The translations under genes were made by a program, and so were the position numbers. A stretch of 36,161 bases of DNA from Clostridia bacterium (GTDB taxonomy: Bacteria; Bacillota; Clostridia; Christensenellales; DTU072): positions 1-36,161 of the forward strand of contig JAFXIQ010000057.1 in NCBI GenBank assembly GCA_017533005.1. The letters run 5' to 3'. Positions 18,961 to 28,325 of this stretch are shown here, one piece after another. The notes below the pieces were generated by a model that was not told the DNA's origin, made no database searches, and was given only the letters and a program-made list of their open reading frames with translations. Numbering within the stretch: position 1 is the first letter of the stretch; every line of letters begins with the position of its first letter.

Positions 18961-18970
18961 AATAATTTAA

Positions 18971-19843
18971 CTATTTGACATCGTATTTTTGTCCGTTACA
19001 AGTTATAACGAGCTCTTTTATTTTTCTACCTTCGTTGGTTGGATACCATTTATTGCCAAAGGCTATTTCACTTTCATCACGGTTAATGGTAATATTTTTG
19101 ATATTTCCACAGTTATAAAATGCAAAATCACCTATTTCTTTTATCGTTGACGGAATTACGATTGAACTGAACGTTTCGTTATTACAATTGGTAAAAGCGT
19201 CTTTTTCGATAACTTCTAACCCTTCTGGCAAAGTTATACCTTTCAATGCGCTCATTGCGTAAAAAGCTTTTTCTTCGATAACTTTAAGCGTAGAAGGTAA
19301 GGTTAAGTTTTCAACGTAATAGCATTCCCAAAAACAATGTTCTCCTATAACTTCTACACCCTCAGGTATTACGTAGCTAGCGTACTGCAATACTTCCATT
19401 TTCTTACTCAATTCCGAACCCTTTCCACACGGATAGAAAAGGATTTTTTTCATATCTTTAGTGAAAAGCACGCCTTCAACGGATACGAAATGTTCGTTTT
19501 CAGGAGAAACTTCAAAAGCATCTAGATTTTGATTGTTCGTGAACGCCCAATCGCCGATTTCTCTCACGTTTTTACCTATTTTAATAAGGCGTATAGATTC
19601 AGCATTCACAACGCCAAAATCAGCTATTTTCGTAACGGGAATACCGTCGATTTCATCAGGAATATCAACTTCTGTGATGTAAGTTTTGTCCGTATATTCG
19701 ACTATGGTTATTTCGCCATTGTCTTCTATTACGTACTTGATAGTGTCGTTATAAGTCTTTGTATTACAGCCCGATAGCGCAACCAAAGCACTCGTTATTA
19801 TCGTTAATACTAGGACAATAGCTATTATTCTCTTCTTATTCAT
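18971..19843 (-). CDS. Leucine-rich-repeat (BspA-like) lipoprotein
   Basis: A 290-residue exported lipoprotein with the lipobox ALSGC. The mature part consists of LRR_5-type repeats, for example NLTLPSTLKVIEEKAFYAM and ITLPEGLEVIEKDAFTNC, spaced about 23 residues apart. An SVEGVLFTKD segment is typical of BspA-like proteins. Such repeats bind protein or carbohydrate at the cell surface; no ligand can be given. ATG 19843 is preferred because GGAGG is eight bases upstream; GTG 19849 is too close. It overlaps the end of the symporter gene by eight bases, so the two are probably co-translated. Confidence 0.85.
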   Translation of the reverse strand: MNKKRIIAIVLVLTIITSALVALSGCNTKTYNDTIKYVIEDNGEITIVEYTDKTYITEVDIPDEIDGIPVTKIADFGVVNAESIRLIKIGKNVREIGDWAFTNNQNLDAFEVSPENEHFVSVEGVLFTKDMKKILFYPCGKGSELSKKMEVLQYASYVIPEGVEVIGEHCFWECYYVENLTLPSTLKVIEEKAFYAMSALKGITLPEGLEVIEKDAFTNCNNETFSSIVIPSTIKEIGDFAFYNCGNIKNITINRDESEIAFGNKWYPTNEGRKIKELVITCNGQKYDVK

Positions 19844-21563
19844 TTTCACTACCTCCCACTACTGCAGAAGCAACTTCTTCTAATGGCCCTTCTATAATTT
19901 CTTCTGTAGATTCGGTCGTTTCTTCCACTCCTTCTACCCTTTCTTTAATTTCTTTAACGTACTGCGCGTGTTTGTCTTTAGTAAGGTCGTAGAAAATAAA
20001 TGGTATCGTACTCATAATTAGTCCTATGATCGTGAATACAACGTACGTCATAACGACCTTAGTGAAAATGTCCGAATCGAATAATACGCCCCAATCTGAC
20101 GTGAAGCCGAATTGTTTCAAAACAAACGGCATCAATAACCCGAGTACGGTTATAATTGGCGTGGTAAACCAACTGAAAACGCCCATCATATTATCTGCAC
20201 GCTCACCGGTTTTCCATTGATGATAGTCTAGAACGTCTGCATTAAAGCCTGAATTTAAGCCGTTTGCAGCAGCCGAAACCGCACTCTTAATGAATATGAA
20301 GAGCATCAGCATAAAGATGCTATTCATCTTCAATGCTATTAAGTAGCAAGCCGTAACGACTAGCCAAATCGAGCGCAAAACGATTATAACGGTGCGTTTT
20401 TCGAACTTTTTGACCATAAGTGGCGTGAGCAGATTGCCTACAACGCTAGTTACCGCAACGATTCCCACGAAGCCCGTAATCCATTCAAGACGCATATTAT
20501 AGATGATAAACCAGTTAATAACGTTATCCGCTAGATAATTCCAACCCGTAAAAATGCTAGAAATATTTGTTATCCAGAAGTACTTGTTCTTAACCAGCGA
20601 TTTAAATGACTTTTTAAACTCTACCCTAGGCCTATTCTCTTTCTCAATGACTCTTTCCTTGACGTTAACTATAACGAAGCCTAGCGCAACTGAAACAGCC
20701 GAAAGTATCGGAATAAAAACTTGATAAGTTTTGACGTCAAGATATCCACCTGTGAAAATAATCAACAACGGCAGTATTAAGCGGAAAATCGAACGCAAAA
20801 AGCCCAAGAAGATAACTCCTATCGAATAAAATCTTTGTCTTTCTACCGAGTTAGGCGTAACTACTTGAACGATTGACGAAGGCGCATCGTTGTACAACAA
20901 CGTGAAACGACTTCTCAAAGTAAATAGAGCGTGGAGCAATACAAGTTTGGTTGTGTAATCTAAAGTCGCAGGTATGTAAGGAATTACGCTAGAAATAATA
21001 GCAACGGGAATACCATAGAAGAGCAAAAACGGTTTATATCTTCCATATTTTTTACAGAATTTCTTTCTTATAAACCAATTAAAAAGGTTGCCTACGCCAC
21101 TTATAACCATTATATTTGCAACGATTTGTGGCAAGCCTTTTATGATACTCTCAAAAGCTCTAACGTCTGACGGAATGAAATAAAAACATATACCCACAAC
21201 TGCCGTTGAAATATATGCAATTAAACACTTTTTAGCGGTCTTTTTGTCAATATCGCCTAGATTTTCGAACACCGTCATCGTAAGTGGCTCCATATACAAC
21301 GTCGCATACCTAACGATAACTGCAATTATTGCTATTATGCTGAAGTCAATTAGCGATATGCCCATAATAGCACCACAAAAATATCCCGATGCAAAAACAA
21401 TCAAATCGTTACATACGTAAGTAAATCCGCATATACCCATAGTCCCGAAGCAATATGATGCAAATTCCTTAAGAGAAACGACTTCTCCGTCCGCAGGTTT
21501 ATTCCAATGTGCCTTTACGTAGTTAATAAGTGAAGTGATTTTTGCCTTCAAACCTTGTTTCAT
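19836..21563 (-). CDS. GPH-family (MelB-like) glycoside:cation symporter
   Basis: A 575-residue membrane protein with about 12 helices. The motif FNADVLDYHQWKTGERA, near residue 440, corresponds to the ADVxDYxxWKTGxR signature of the glycoside-pentoside-hexuronide:cation symporters. KKYGRYKPFLLF (about 168-179) is the family's loop 2-3-type motif. The C-terminal 40 residues are a very acidic tail rich in Glu and Thr. It lies directly downstream of a GH38 alpha-mannosidase gene, so a mannose-containing saccharide is a reasonable substrate guess. ATG 21563 has GGAG six bases upstream. Confidence 0.87.
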   Translation of the reverse strand: MKQGLKAKITSLINYVKAHWNKPADGEVVSLKEFASYCFGTMGICGFTYVCNDLIVFASGYFCGAIMGISLIDFSIIAIIAVIVRYATLYMEPLTMTVFENLGDIDKKTAKKCLIAYISTAVVGICFYFIPSDVRAFESIIKGLPQIVANIMVISGVGNLFNWFIRKKFCKKYGRYKPFLLFYGIPVAIISSVIPYIPATLDYTTKLVLLHALFTLRSRFTLLYNDAPSSIVQVVTPNSVERQRFYSIGVIFLGFLRSIFRLILPLLIIFTGGYLDVKTYQVFIPILSAVSVALGFVIVNVKERVIEKENRPRVEFKKSFKSLVKNKYFWITNISSIFTGWNYLADNVINWFIIYNMRLEWITGFVGIVAVTSVVGNLLTPLMVKKFEKRTVIIVLRSIWLVVTACYLIALKMNSIFMLMLFIFIKSAVSAAANGLNSGFNADVLDYHQWKTGERADNMMGVFSWFTTPIITVLGLLMPFVLKQFGFTSDWGVLFDSDIFTKVVMTYVVFTIIGLIMSTIPFIFYDLTKDKHAQYVKEIKERVEGVEETTESTEEIIEGPLEEVASAVVGGSENE

Positions 21564-21590
21564 ACACTACTCCAAACAATTACTGACTCT

Positions 21591-21599
21591 ATTTTAACA
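21591..21599 (-). promoter_or_regulatory. Possible extended -10 promoter of the symporter gene
   Basis: On the minus strand TGT followed by TAAAAT (-10 at 21591-21596) lies about 28 bases upstream of the symporter ATG and after the alpha-mannosidase terminator. The matching -35 is weak (TTTAAT at 17 bp), so the extended -10 would carry most of the signal. Confidence 0.45.
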
Positions 21600-21639
21600 T
21601 AAAAATTGAAATTATTAAATAGCAAATACGAAAATGTTT

Positions 21640-21666
21640 AAAAAAAAGAACACTTTTGTGTTCTTT
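21640..21666 (-). terminator. Terminator after the alpha-mannosidase gene
   Basis: AAAGAACAC (21645-21653), loop TTTT and GTGTTCTTT (21658-21666), with a run of T on the minus strand. It starts five bases after the alpha-mannosidase stop codon. Confidence 0.88.
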
Positions 21667-21670
21667 CTCG

Positions 21671-24600
21671 TTATTTAACAAGAAGCAGTTTAACTTCAAA
21701 TGGTGCAAAACTTAAAATTTCGGTTGCAGGAGCAATTTCATTCTCCATTACCCCTACTAAACTTACACCTTTCATTCCACCGAAGTTGACTTTTACGCTT
21801 TGCTCTTTTTCCGTAGAATTATATAAACGTAAGATTACGCCGTCGCCGTTCTCGGGCTCTTTAACACTCTCAAGAATAACGTTCTCGTTATCGGTACTAT
21901 AATGCGAGTACGACGGATACGTCTTGTCGTCACTGTTGTCAATATATACGAACGGATTGTTGAATAGATATGCTTCCTTGTAAGTTTCCACACCTAAATC
22001 TCCGTTATGTGGTAAGATTGCATAAGAAAACGTATTCTTTCCGTGGTCTATATTATGACCGGGACCACCTTTAGGACTGCGAATAAGGTTCATATCAAGA
22101 ACGCTACCTTTATTCCTAAAGCCGTATTTACAATCGTTAATAAGCGAAACGCCGTATCCGTTACTACTTAGGTCTACGAACTTCTGACCACTCATCTCAA
22201 ATTGTGCGCGTTCAACGGAGTTGTTATCCGTAGTAGGTCTATAGATATGACCAAACGGTAAATTGTAAGCGCATCTATCGCTATCAATAGTCGTGGGGAA
22301 GGACACGCGTAGCATTCCGTTTTTCATTCTATTCTCAACGATAACGTCAAACACCACCATAGGTGAATTGTCGGTAATCGTAACTTTTTGCTTAATTACG
22401 GCGTCTTTAACGATATACTCGCAAATCGCGTATGCCGTAGCTCCGTCGGTTTCCGTCATAAACTTAGTAAGTGTTGCGACTTCTCCCTTTTTCCTATAGT
22501 AATTAGTGGGCTTAATATCCCACGCATCGCCTACGTCGTTATAACGTGTATAAACGCCCGCGAGCTTACCTTTTTTAACCACTTCTCTATCGTTAACTTT
22601 ATCATAAATAGAAGAAATATACCCGTTCTTAAACGTTACTTTCACCTTGTCGTTCTCTAGAGTATTAGCAGTAATTTTTGCATTGAACTCGGTTAACTTT
22701 TCCACACCGTCAAGGCTCGCAAAACCAAGTTGTGGGATTCTTAAATCATACCAATCGTTACCCATTCTCAATACTTTTTGATATTCGAACGAGTTATAGT
22801 TATAAACGCCTTTACCACGCAAAACGTTAACTAATAAGTTGCTTGTGCAGAACTCTAGGTTGTCGTGCATAGCCTTATATCTAGCTTGTGATTCTTTATA
22901 AACTCTATCTATCGACGAACCGGGTAGTATATCGTGGAATTGATATAAAAGTGCTTCCTTCCACATCTCTTCTAGTTCTTCCTTTTCAATAGTAGAATTA
23001 AATCCTATACGTCTAGCTATAACGTCTATCAACTCGTAATTACGGAGCGCAAATTCAATTTTTCTATTGTATTTCTTATTACCTGCTTGCGAAGTATAAG
23101 TTCCACGATGCTTCTCTAAATAAAGTTCTCCCTTATGTGTGGGAATTTCACCTTTAATCCCATCTTTTAAGCGTTTAATACCTGCACTCGCCATTTCTAT
23201 TTTTACCTTTGGCAATCCTTGCAAGTCACTCATTCTTTGTGCTCTTTCTATATGTTCGTAGCCGGGGCCTGCACCACCATCTCCGATACCAAATAGCATT
23301 ATAGAATTCTTTGAAACAGCTTTTTCACTATAGTTTCTTGCGCCGAATACCATTCTATCTGCTCTAACCGGTCCATTATACGTATCATCGGGAAGCATAT
23401 GTGCAAAAACGCGACTGCCGTCCAGTCCTTCCCATGTATAGGTATGGTAAGGGAATTTATTAACGGTATTCCAACTCATTTTTTGCGTTATGAAGTTTTC
23501 TACCCCTGCTAAGCGCATTATTTGTGGTAAACAAGCTGAATATCCGAAACTGTCGGGAAGCCATAACGTGTCGGCATCTATATTAAATTCTTCTTTGAAG
23601 TACTTTTTGCCATAGAAAAATTGTCTAATCATACTCTCTAGAGAAATTAGATTACTATCCATTTCTACCCAAGTAGCACCTTGTACTTCCCAGCGATTTT
23701 CTGTGATTTTTTCTTTTACTCTGTTATAAATTTCGGGATATTTATCTTTAATCCACTTATAAAGCTGAGCTTGTGAAGCTCCAAAAAGGTATCCGTCATA
23801 CTTATCTATATTATTAAGTTGCGTAGCGAACGTGCGAGCGCCCTTCCTGTAGCTTTCGCGTAATGGCCATAACCACGCTAAGTCTAAATGTGCGTGTCCT
23901 ATTGCCGAATAAGTATGTACTTCTTCTGTATTTTTCGTAGAAAGAAGCGGTTTCAAAACAAGTCTTAATTCTTTTGCACTTTCTTCGGTTATTTTCGTGC
24001 TAGCGCACTTTTTAAGTGCGCGCAAACACTCTCTAGTAAAGGCACTCGGCTTTTGATAGTCGATAGCACCAGCCAATACTTCCATATCGTATGCGAGCGC
24101 GCGCGTGTCCTTATTAACAACAGCGAGAGAAAGCTCGCTAAATCGCGATTTATCCTTCATTTTGCCAAATAGGTCGTTTGCTCCTGCATCTATCCAAAAA
24201 TCGATTTTTTCGCCGTCTACGAGCCCTTCTATAGGCACTACTCTCTTCAACGGCAAACCTAGCCTGTAATCAAATTGCGAAGCGTAACAGGTTATACTCT
24301 TGCGTGCCTTACCTTTATTATCGTAAACAAGCCCCTCTCCGCCTACGTTTATGAGAAAAACGAGTTCCTTTCCATCTTCTAATTTCGGTAAAGTCCCCGT
24401 TATATGAAACCAAGCACAATCAAATACGTCTTGCGCCCACACTTCTCCAACGGAAATTTTCTTATATTCCGCGCCTTTGTTTCTATCCTTGAAACGTACT
24501 GGCTCACGCGTTACGTATATACTGCTATCGGGAGTATAGATTTTGGTGTATGCCAAATCGTGACACTTATTTATTGCGCGTTCAATTCTTTCTCTGTCAA

Positions 24601-24700
24601 AAACGTTAAATGGTGATTGCTTATAACGAGCAATACTTTCTAGGCGAGAAAAATGTAATAATAAATCGTTTACAATTCTTTGAACAAAAGTTTTTGGCAT
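21671..24700 (-). CDS. GH38 alpha-mannosidase
   Basis: A 1009-residue glycoside hydrolase that releases alpha-linked mannose, with no signal peptide, so it is probably cytoplasmic. After an N-terminal beta domain (about 1-260), the catalytic domain shows the zinc ligands in GHAHLDLAWLWP (H271, D273). The nucleophile is D383 in LWLPDSFGYSACLPQ, and H531 lies in LEKHRGTYTSQAGN. The GIGDGGAGPG loop (about 471-480) is also typical. The C-terminal 400 residues are the family's beta-sandwich domains. ATG 24700 has AGGAG six to seven bases upstream. Together with the symporter downstream it forms an uptake-and-trim locus for mannosides. Confidence 0.95.
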   Translation of the reverse strand: MPKTFVQRIVNDLLLHFSRLESIARYKQSPFNVFDRERIERAINKCHDLAYTKIYTPDSSIYVTREPVRFKDRNKGAEYKKISVGEVWAQDVFDCAWFHITGTLPKLEDGKELVFLINVGGEGLVYDNKGKARKSITCYASQFDYRLGLPLKRVVPIEGLVDGEKIDFWIDAGANDLFGKMKDKSRFSELSLAVVNKDTRALAYDMEVLAGAIDYQKPSAFTRECLRALKKCASTKITEESAKELRLVLKPLLSTKNTEEVHTYSAIGHAHLDLAWLWPLRESYRKGARTFATQLNNIDKYDGYLFGASQAQLYKWIKDKYPEIYNRVKEKITENRWEVQGATWVEMDSNLISLESMIRQFFYGKKYFKEEFNIDADTLWLPDSFGYSACLPQIMRLAGVENFITQKMSWNTVNKFPYHTYTWEGLDGSRVFAHMLPDDTYNGPVRADRMVFGARNYSEKAVSKNSIMLFGIGDGGAGPGYEHIERAQRMSDLQGLPKVKIEMASAGIKRLKDGIKGEIPTHKGELYLEKHRGTYTSQAGNKKYNRKIEFALRNYELIDVIARRIGFNSTIEKEELEEMWKEALLYQFHDILPGSSIDRVYKESQARYKAMHDNLEFCTSNLLVNVLRGKGVYNYNSFEYQKVLRMGNDWYDLRIPQLGFASLDGVEKLTEFNAKITANTLENDKVKVTFKNGYISSIYDKVNDREVVKKGKLAGVYTRYNDVGDAWDIKPTNYYRKKGEVATLTKFMTETDGATAYAICEYIVKDAVIKQKVTITDNSPMVVFDVIVENRMKNGMLRVSFPTTIDSDRCAYNLPFGHIYRPTTDNNSVERAQFEMSGQKFVDLSSNGYGVSLINDCKYGFRNKGSVLDMNLIRSPKGGPGHNIDHGKNTFSYAILPHNGDLGVETYKEAYLFNNPFVYIDNSDDKTYPSYSHYSTDNENVILESVKEPENGDGVILRLYNSTEKEQSVKVNFGGMKGVSLVGVMENEIAPATEILSFAPFEVKLLLVK

Positions 24701-24718
24701 TTTTCACTCCTAGTTAGA

Positions 24719-24747
24719 TTTATACAAAAAGCCGTTATTCGTGCGAA
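24719..24747 (-). promoter_or_regulatory. Weak candidate promoter of the alpha-mannosidase gene, inside the upstream terminator
   Basis: TATAAA (24719-24724) lies 17 bp from TTCGCA (24742-24747) on the minus strand. The -35 is within the hairpin of the preceding gene's terminator. The match is poor at -35, so this is only a candidate. Confidence 0.35.
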
Positions 24748-24754
24748 TAACGGC
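24726..24754 (-). terminator. Terminator after the small membrane protein gene
   Basis: GCCGTTATTC (24731-24740), loop GTGC and GAATAACGGC form a perfect 10-bp stem, followed by T5 on the minus strand. It starts six bases after the stop codon of the gene at 24761-25273. Confidence 0.9.
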
Positions 24755-24760
24755 AAAATA

Positions 24761-25273
24761 TTATTTGTGGCTCTTATATTTATTGAGAATAAAGGTTAAT
24801 TTATCGAGATTTGCCTCGTCAAATCTTAATTTGCTCGTAGCACTACTAACGGTATCGAATCCTTGTTCGTCACCACAGAAGAAAATGCTATTACCATCAA
24901 TAATTGAATAATCATAGAAGGTTGCCCACTCAATAAATCTATATGGTACTGCTATTCCACTGTCAAGAACCGCACTTTTGGTGCTAATCATTGCAATAAA
25001 TAGTGCCATTAATGACAAAAGTGCGATTGCGACTGCGATACAAGGTATATAGTACTTGAAACGTAACATAACGATAATATCTACGAACAAACAAATCGCA
25101 ATAAATATTACACCTATAATCGGCCACTTGGATTTTTTATACAAAGGAATCAATACTATTGCCGTATTAAATCTTCTATTGAGCTTAGCAAGGCGCACGA
25201 TAGCTTTTGCGCTTATCGCGACTGCAATGATTGCGAGTATAATAAATAATCCGTTTATAATAATTTCTTTCAT
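24761..25273 (-). CDS. Membrane protein of unknown function
   Basis: A 170-residue protein I do not recognise. It has three predicted helices (about 5-24, 50-69 and 76-95). A soluble C-terminal part of about 70 residues contains VPYRFIEWATFYDYSIIDGN, FFCGDEQG and a Lys-rich end. This resembles small membrane proteins with a PH-like cytoplasmic domain, but the match is too loose to name. ATG 25273 has no ribosome site and lies six bases after the -10 of a strong promoter, so it should be translated from a leaderless mRNA. It has its own promoter and terminator and is therefore monocistronic. Confidence 0.75.
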   Translation of the reverse strand: MKEIIINGLFIILAIIAVAISAKAIVRLAKLNRRFNTAIVLIPLYKKSKWPIIGVIFIAICLFVDIIVMLRFKYYIPCIAVAIALLSLMALFIAMISTKSAVLDSGIAVPYRFIEWATFYDYSIIDGNSIFFCGDEQGFDTVSSATSKLRFDEANLDKLTFILNKYKSHK

Positions 25274-25279
25274 AACTTT

Positions 25280-25307
25280 ATTTTACCACTATTCCCTTTT
25301 TTGTCAA
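25280..25307 (-). promoter_or_regulatory. Promoter of the small membrane protein gene
   Basis: Perfect TTGACA (25302-25307), a 16-bp spacer and TAAAAT (25280-25285), with TGG before the -10 as an extended element. The -10 is only six bases from the ATG at 25273. The -35 lies three bases from the stop codon of the PurL-like gene. Confidence 0.85.
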
Positions 25308-25309
25308 CG

Positions 25310-28300
25310 CTATTTCTTGAAATACTCTTTAGCTGAAGCAAGCATTTCTTCCAAAATTTCACTACTGCCGTTGGTGAGTGAATATGACTTTTCTATGCTA
25401 GCGAAAAATCCTAAAATTCTACCATCTGGCGAACTTATAGCAGATATTGCGCCCGTATTTCCCGTGGGATTGTAAGGATACGCAAGCGTAGGAACGTCGT
25501 TACAGTCAAGATATTGTGCGTTGATTTGTCCCTTTTCCATAAGTTTATTATGAAGCATCCTATTTACCTTCAAACGCGCCTTATTTCCGGGGTGTGATGC
25601 ATATATTATTTCGCCAATGTGAGTATTTTTGAGCCATACGTTGTTATTATCAACGATTTTTTGCTTTTGAAGCTTGCTATTATAGCCTTTAACTATGTTT
25701 TCTTCGAACTTCAATCCACCGTGTTCAGCCGTACCAAACGGCAAAAAGCCTAATTCAACGAGAGCTTTCGTGCCTTCGCCTGTAGCAAGTACCAAACCGT
25801 CGTTTCTAAATATAAGCTCGTTAATTGCATCAAGTATAGGTGGAAGTTTAAGCGTATCGTAGAGTTTATTATTTTCACCACGCGCACCCCAACTAGCTTG
25901 TCCGCAAACTACCATTATTCGAGCTTTTCCTATCTTTTCGCGCATATTACGAATGTATTCAGGAGTGCTTTCCAAGGTTGGCTTTGCTAAAATTTTGTGC
26001 GTTTTTACGCCGATTTTAGCAAAAATGCTCTCGTATACTTCCATAGCCGACTTGTCGTAGGAAATTAGAATTGCTTCTGGCGCATTGCAATCTCCAGTAT
26101 ATTTATGGAGCTCTTTTTTAACAGGTTCGACTATTTTTGTTCTATTTTCGATTACGTCTTCAAAAGGATGTTTTGAAATGATTTTTTCTATACCAGATTG
26201 AGTTATAGAAACGTCTGCACCCTTAATAATTCCACTATCGTCTACTACTCCCAAGTAGTAACTCTCTATGCTACCCATTTCTTCTATATCATCTATAGCA
26301 AAAACGATGTCGCCTACCGAATTATTGAAGGTGTCTTCATCAATTTTTGCGAACGAAAAGCCCAATCCGTTACCTGCAGTACACTTAATAATCGTATCCA
26401 TAACGCTAACGTCAACGAGTGCGCCCGCGGTAATGTTACCTTTTGAAATATTGACGTTTACGGTATTCATTAAATATAGTAGCGACCTAAAATCTTGAAC
26501 TCCGTATTCATCTCTATCAATATGCACGTAGAATACTTTATCGCCCTTTTTGAAGGTGTTGTCGATGAGATTTCTGCCAAATGAAACGCCTAAAGCATCA
26601 GCATAAATAATGGGCTTATTGCCTTGAATTTCACAAGGAAGCGCGTTACTGCTTATCATACCTATGGATAACGCGTTTTGTAGCGTTAGCATAGCTAACT
26701 CTGCAGAGAGCACGTTACCACGCATAAATTTATCGTCGCGCGCCGAATATAGCATAGAAACCGCAATGGCAATTTGATGCGGTGCAACTCCCGACATAAC
26801 GAGTTTAAGTATAGATAAAACGGCTGTATTTATAACCGAAGAAAACACGTCTATACCCTCGTAGGGTGCCGTTACTGTAGCGAGTGCGACAAGGTCGTCG
26901 TAGCTAGAAATAGACGGTCTTACAGCAATAACTTGCGTAGGTGTCAATTGTTTGTTTCCATTCATAGGAGCGCGCAAGGTACGCGCGTTGAAAGTACCGT
27001 CAAGTTTAAAGTCCGTCTTGAAATATCCACTCTTTAATTGTGAAATAATTTCGGTAAAAGTGCTGTTTTTGGGCTCTAAATGTTCGTTTTCTTTATAATC
27101 ATCCACTATACGCGATACTGCGTACGAGTGCTTACGAAGTTTCAAAACACTCGCGGGAAGATTGAATATTTCAACGCCGTCGGTGGTTATTCTATATTGA
27201 CCATCACTAGAAGTGTGTCCTATTTCCGTCACCGTGAAGTGATATTCTTTGCACAACTCTGCAAACGCTTTAATATATTGTCTTTTTACTATAAGAACTT
27301 GCTTCTTTAAGTTATGTGCAAATAAAAAATCTGCGCACGAATCATCGCCAAGTGGCAACTTGCGAAGATAAATTTCAAATCCGTTAGTAACCCAAACAAG
27401 TGAATTAAAAATACCTTCGTTTGAAGTCACGGGAACTACCAAATATTCGTTAAAAACTCCCGTAGAAACTATATCTATAAGTCTAGATATGGTGCTTTTA
27501 ATGGTATTATCGGGTGAAATGGACACAATTATATCCCTATCGTTTATCGTTGTACCCGTAGCGTTTTTGCGCTCGGAAAAGCCTATAACGGTAGCGCTTT
27601 CCATATTTGTTGGAAGCGCATCGCTACGACTTTCGATAAATTCAAATGCGGGAAGTCCCGCTTCTGTTGCGACCTTGCCGAATCGCATTAAGTCATTATC
27701 GTCATTATTTTTATTGATTTCATTACGAATAATAGCTAAAGGCACATAGCCTGTAGAGAGAGTTTTTACAACGCCTCTAGTTGCAGCGCTTACTCTACCA
27801 TTACTAAACCTAGTAAAAAGATTAAAATACAACCTAGTCTTACGATTTTTTTCAAAGCAATCTGCACCCATTGTAGGTTTGTCGCCAAAAAATTCAATGG
27901 TTCTTAAATCGTGATTAACTAAATACTTCGTGCTTATGCTAGAAATATTTTTTAACGTTCTAGGTGCTGTTTCTCCTAATTCCGTGTAAATCTTGTTATA
28001 TAATTCCAGCGCCTTTTTAACGTGTGGATTAGAAGTTGCAATTTCGATTTGGCTAATAGCTCTATCAAAATAACCTACGCTACCCGACCAATAAGAATCT
28101 AGCGCCTTCAACTCAAGAATACTAGGTGGATTACTGCTAGTATAATGTTTTTTGAGTTCAGCTAGCTCCTTTATGCTCATTTTCAACCCTAACTGCGTGT
28201 GCAAACTACGCAAAAACTCGGGGCTCGCTTTACTGAACCCCGATATTTTACGCAAAAGCGCATATTCCGAAAAATCATAAATTTCTTTTCCGTTTTTGGT

Positions 28301-28324
28301 TGATTTTGATTGTGAAATTTCCAT
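25310..28324 (-). CDS. PurL-like protein lacking the catalytic residues (FGAM synthase pseudoenzyme)
   Basis: A 1004-residue intact frame with the layout of single-chain phosphoribosylformylglycinamidine synthase, which normally has about 1250 residues. ELKALDSYWSGSVGYF (71-86) aligns with the PurL motif containing YWSDHCRHTTF, but the HCRH residues are gone. The ETHNHP motif expected later is not found. The C-terminal glutaminase-like domain keeps its frame (NDGLVLATGEGTKALVELG near 841, SSPDGRILG near 964). Yet CNG is replaced by GEG, so the nucleophilic Cys is lost, and HPER is replaced by SIEK, so the catalytic His is lost and only Glu remains. Purine synthesis activity is therefore unlikely; the present role is unknown. 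ATG 28324 is one base after the upstream lipoprotein stop. Confidence 0.8.
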   Translation of the reverse strand: MEISQSKSTKNGKEIYDFSEYALLRKISGFSKASPEFLRSLHTQLGLKMSIKELAELKKHYTSSNPPSILELKALDSYWSGSVGYFDRAISQIEIATSNPHVKKALELYNKIYTELGETAPRTLKNISSISTKYLVNHDLRTIEFFGDKPTMGADCFEKNRKTRLYFNLFTRFSNGRVSAATRGVVKTLSTGYVPLAIIRNEINKNNDDNDLMRFGKVATEAGLPAFEFIESRSDALPTNMESATVIGFSERKNATGTTINDRDIIVSISPDNTIKSTISRLIDIVSTGVFNEYLVVPVTSNEGIFNSLVWVTNGFEIYLRKLPLGDDSCADFLFAHNLKKQVLIVKRQYIKAFAELCKEYHFTVTEIGHTSSDGQYRITTDGVEIFNLPASVLKLRKHSYAVSRIVDDYKENEHLEPKNSTFTEIISQLKSGYFKTDFKLDGTFNARTLRAPMNGNKQLTPTQVIAVRPSISSYDDLVALATVTAPYEGIDVFSSVINTAVLSILKLVMSGVAPHQIAIAVSMLYSARDDKFMRGNVLSAELAMLTLQNALSIGMISSNALPCEIQGNKPIIYADALGVSFGRNLIDNTFKKGDKVFYVHIDRDEYGVQDFRSLLYLMNTVNVNISKGNITAGALVDVSVMDTIIKCTAGNGLGFSFAKIDEDTFNNSVGDIVFAIDDIEEMGSIESYYLGVVDDSGIIKGADVSITQSGIEKIISKHPFEDVIENRTKIVEPVKKELHKYTGDCNAPEAILISYDKSAMEVYESIFAKIGVKTHKILAKPTLESTPEYIRNMREKIGKARIMVVCGQASWGARGENNKLYDTLKLPPILDAINELIFRNDGLVLATGEGTKALVELGFLPFGTAEHGGLKFEENIVKGYNSKLQKQKIVDNNNVWLKNTHIGEIIYASHPGNKARLKVNRMLHNKLMEKGQINAQYLDCNDVPTLAYPYNPTGNTGAISAISSPDGRILGFFASIEKSYSLTNGSSEILEEMLASAKEYFKK

Positions 28325-28325
28325 T

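Noticed and set aside
25310..28324. Annotating the PurL-like gene as a working FGAM synthase
   Set aside because: The catalytic Cys and His of the glutaminase and the HCRH and ETHNHP motifs of the synthetase are missing.
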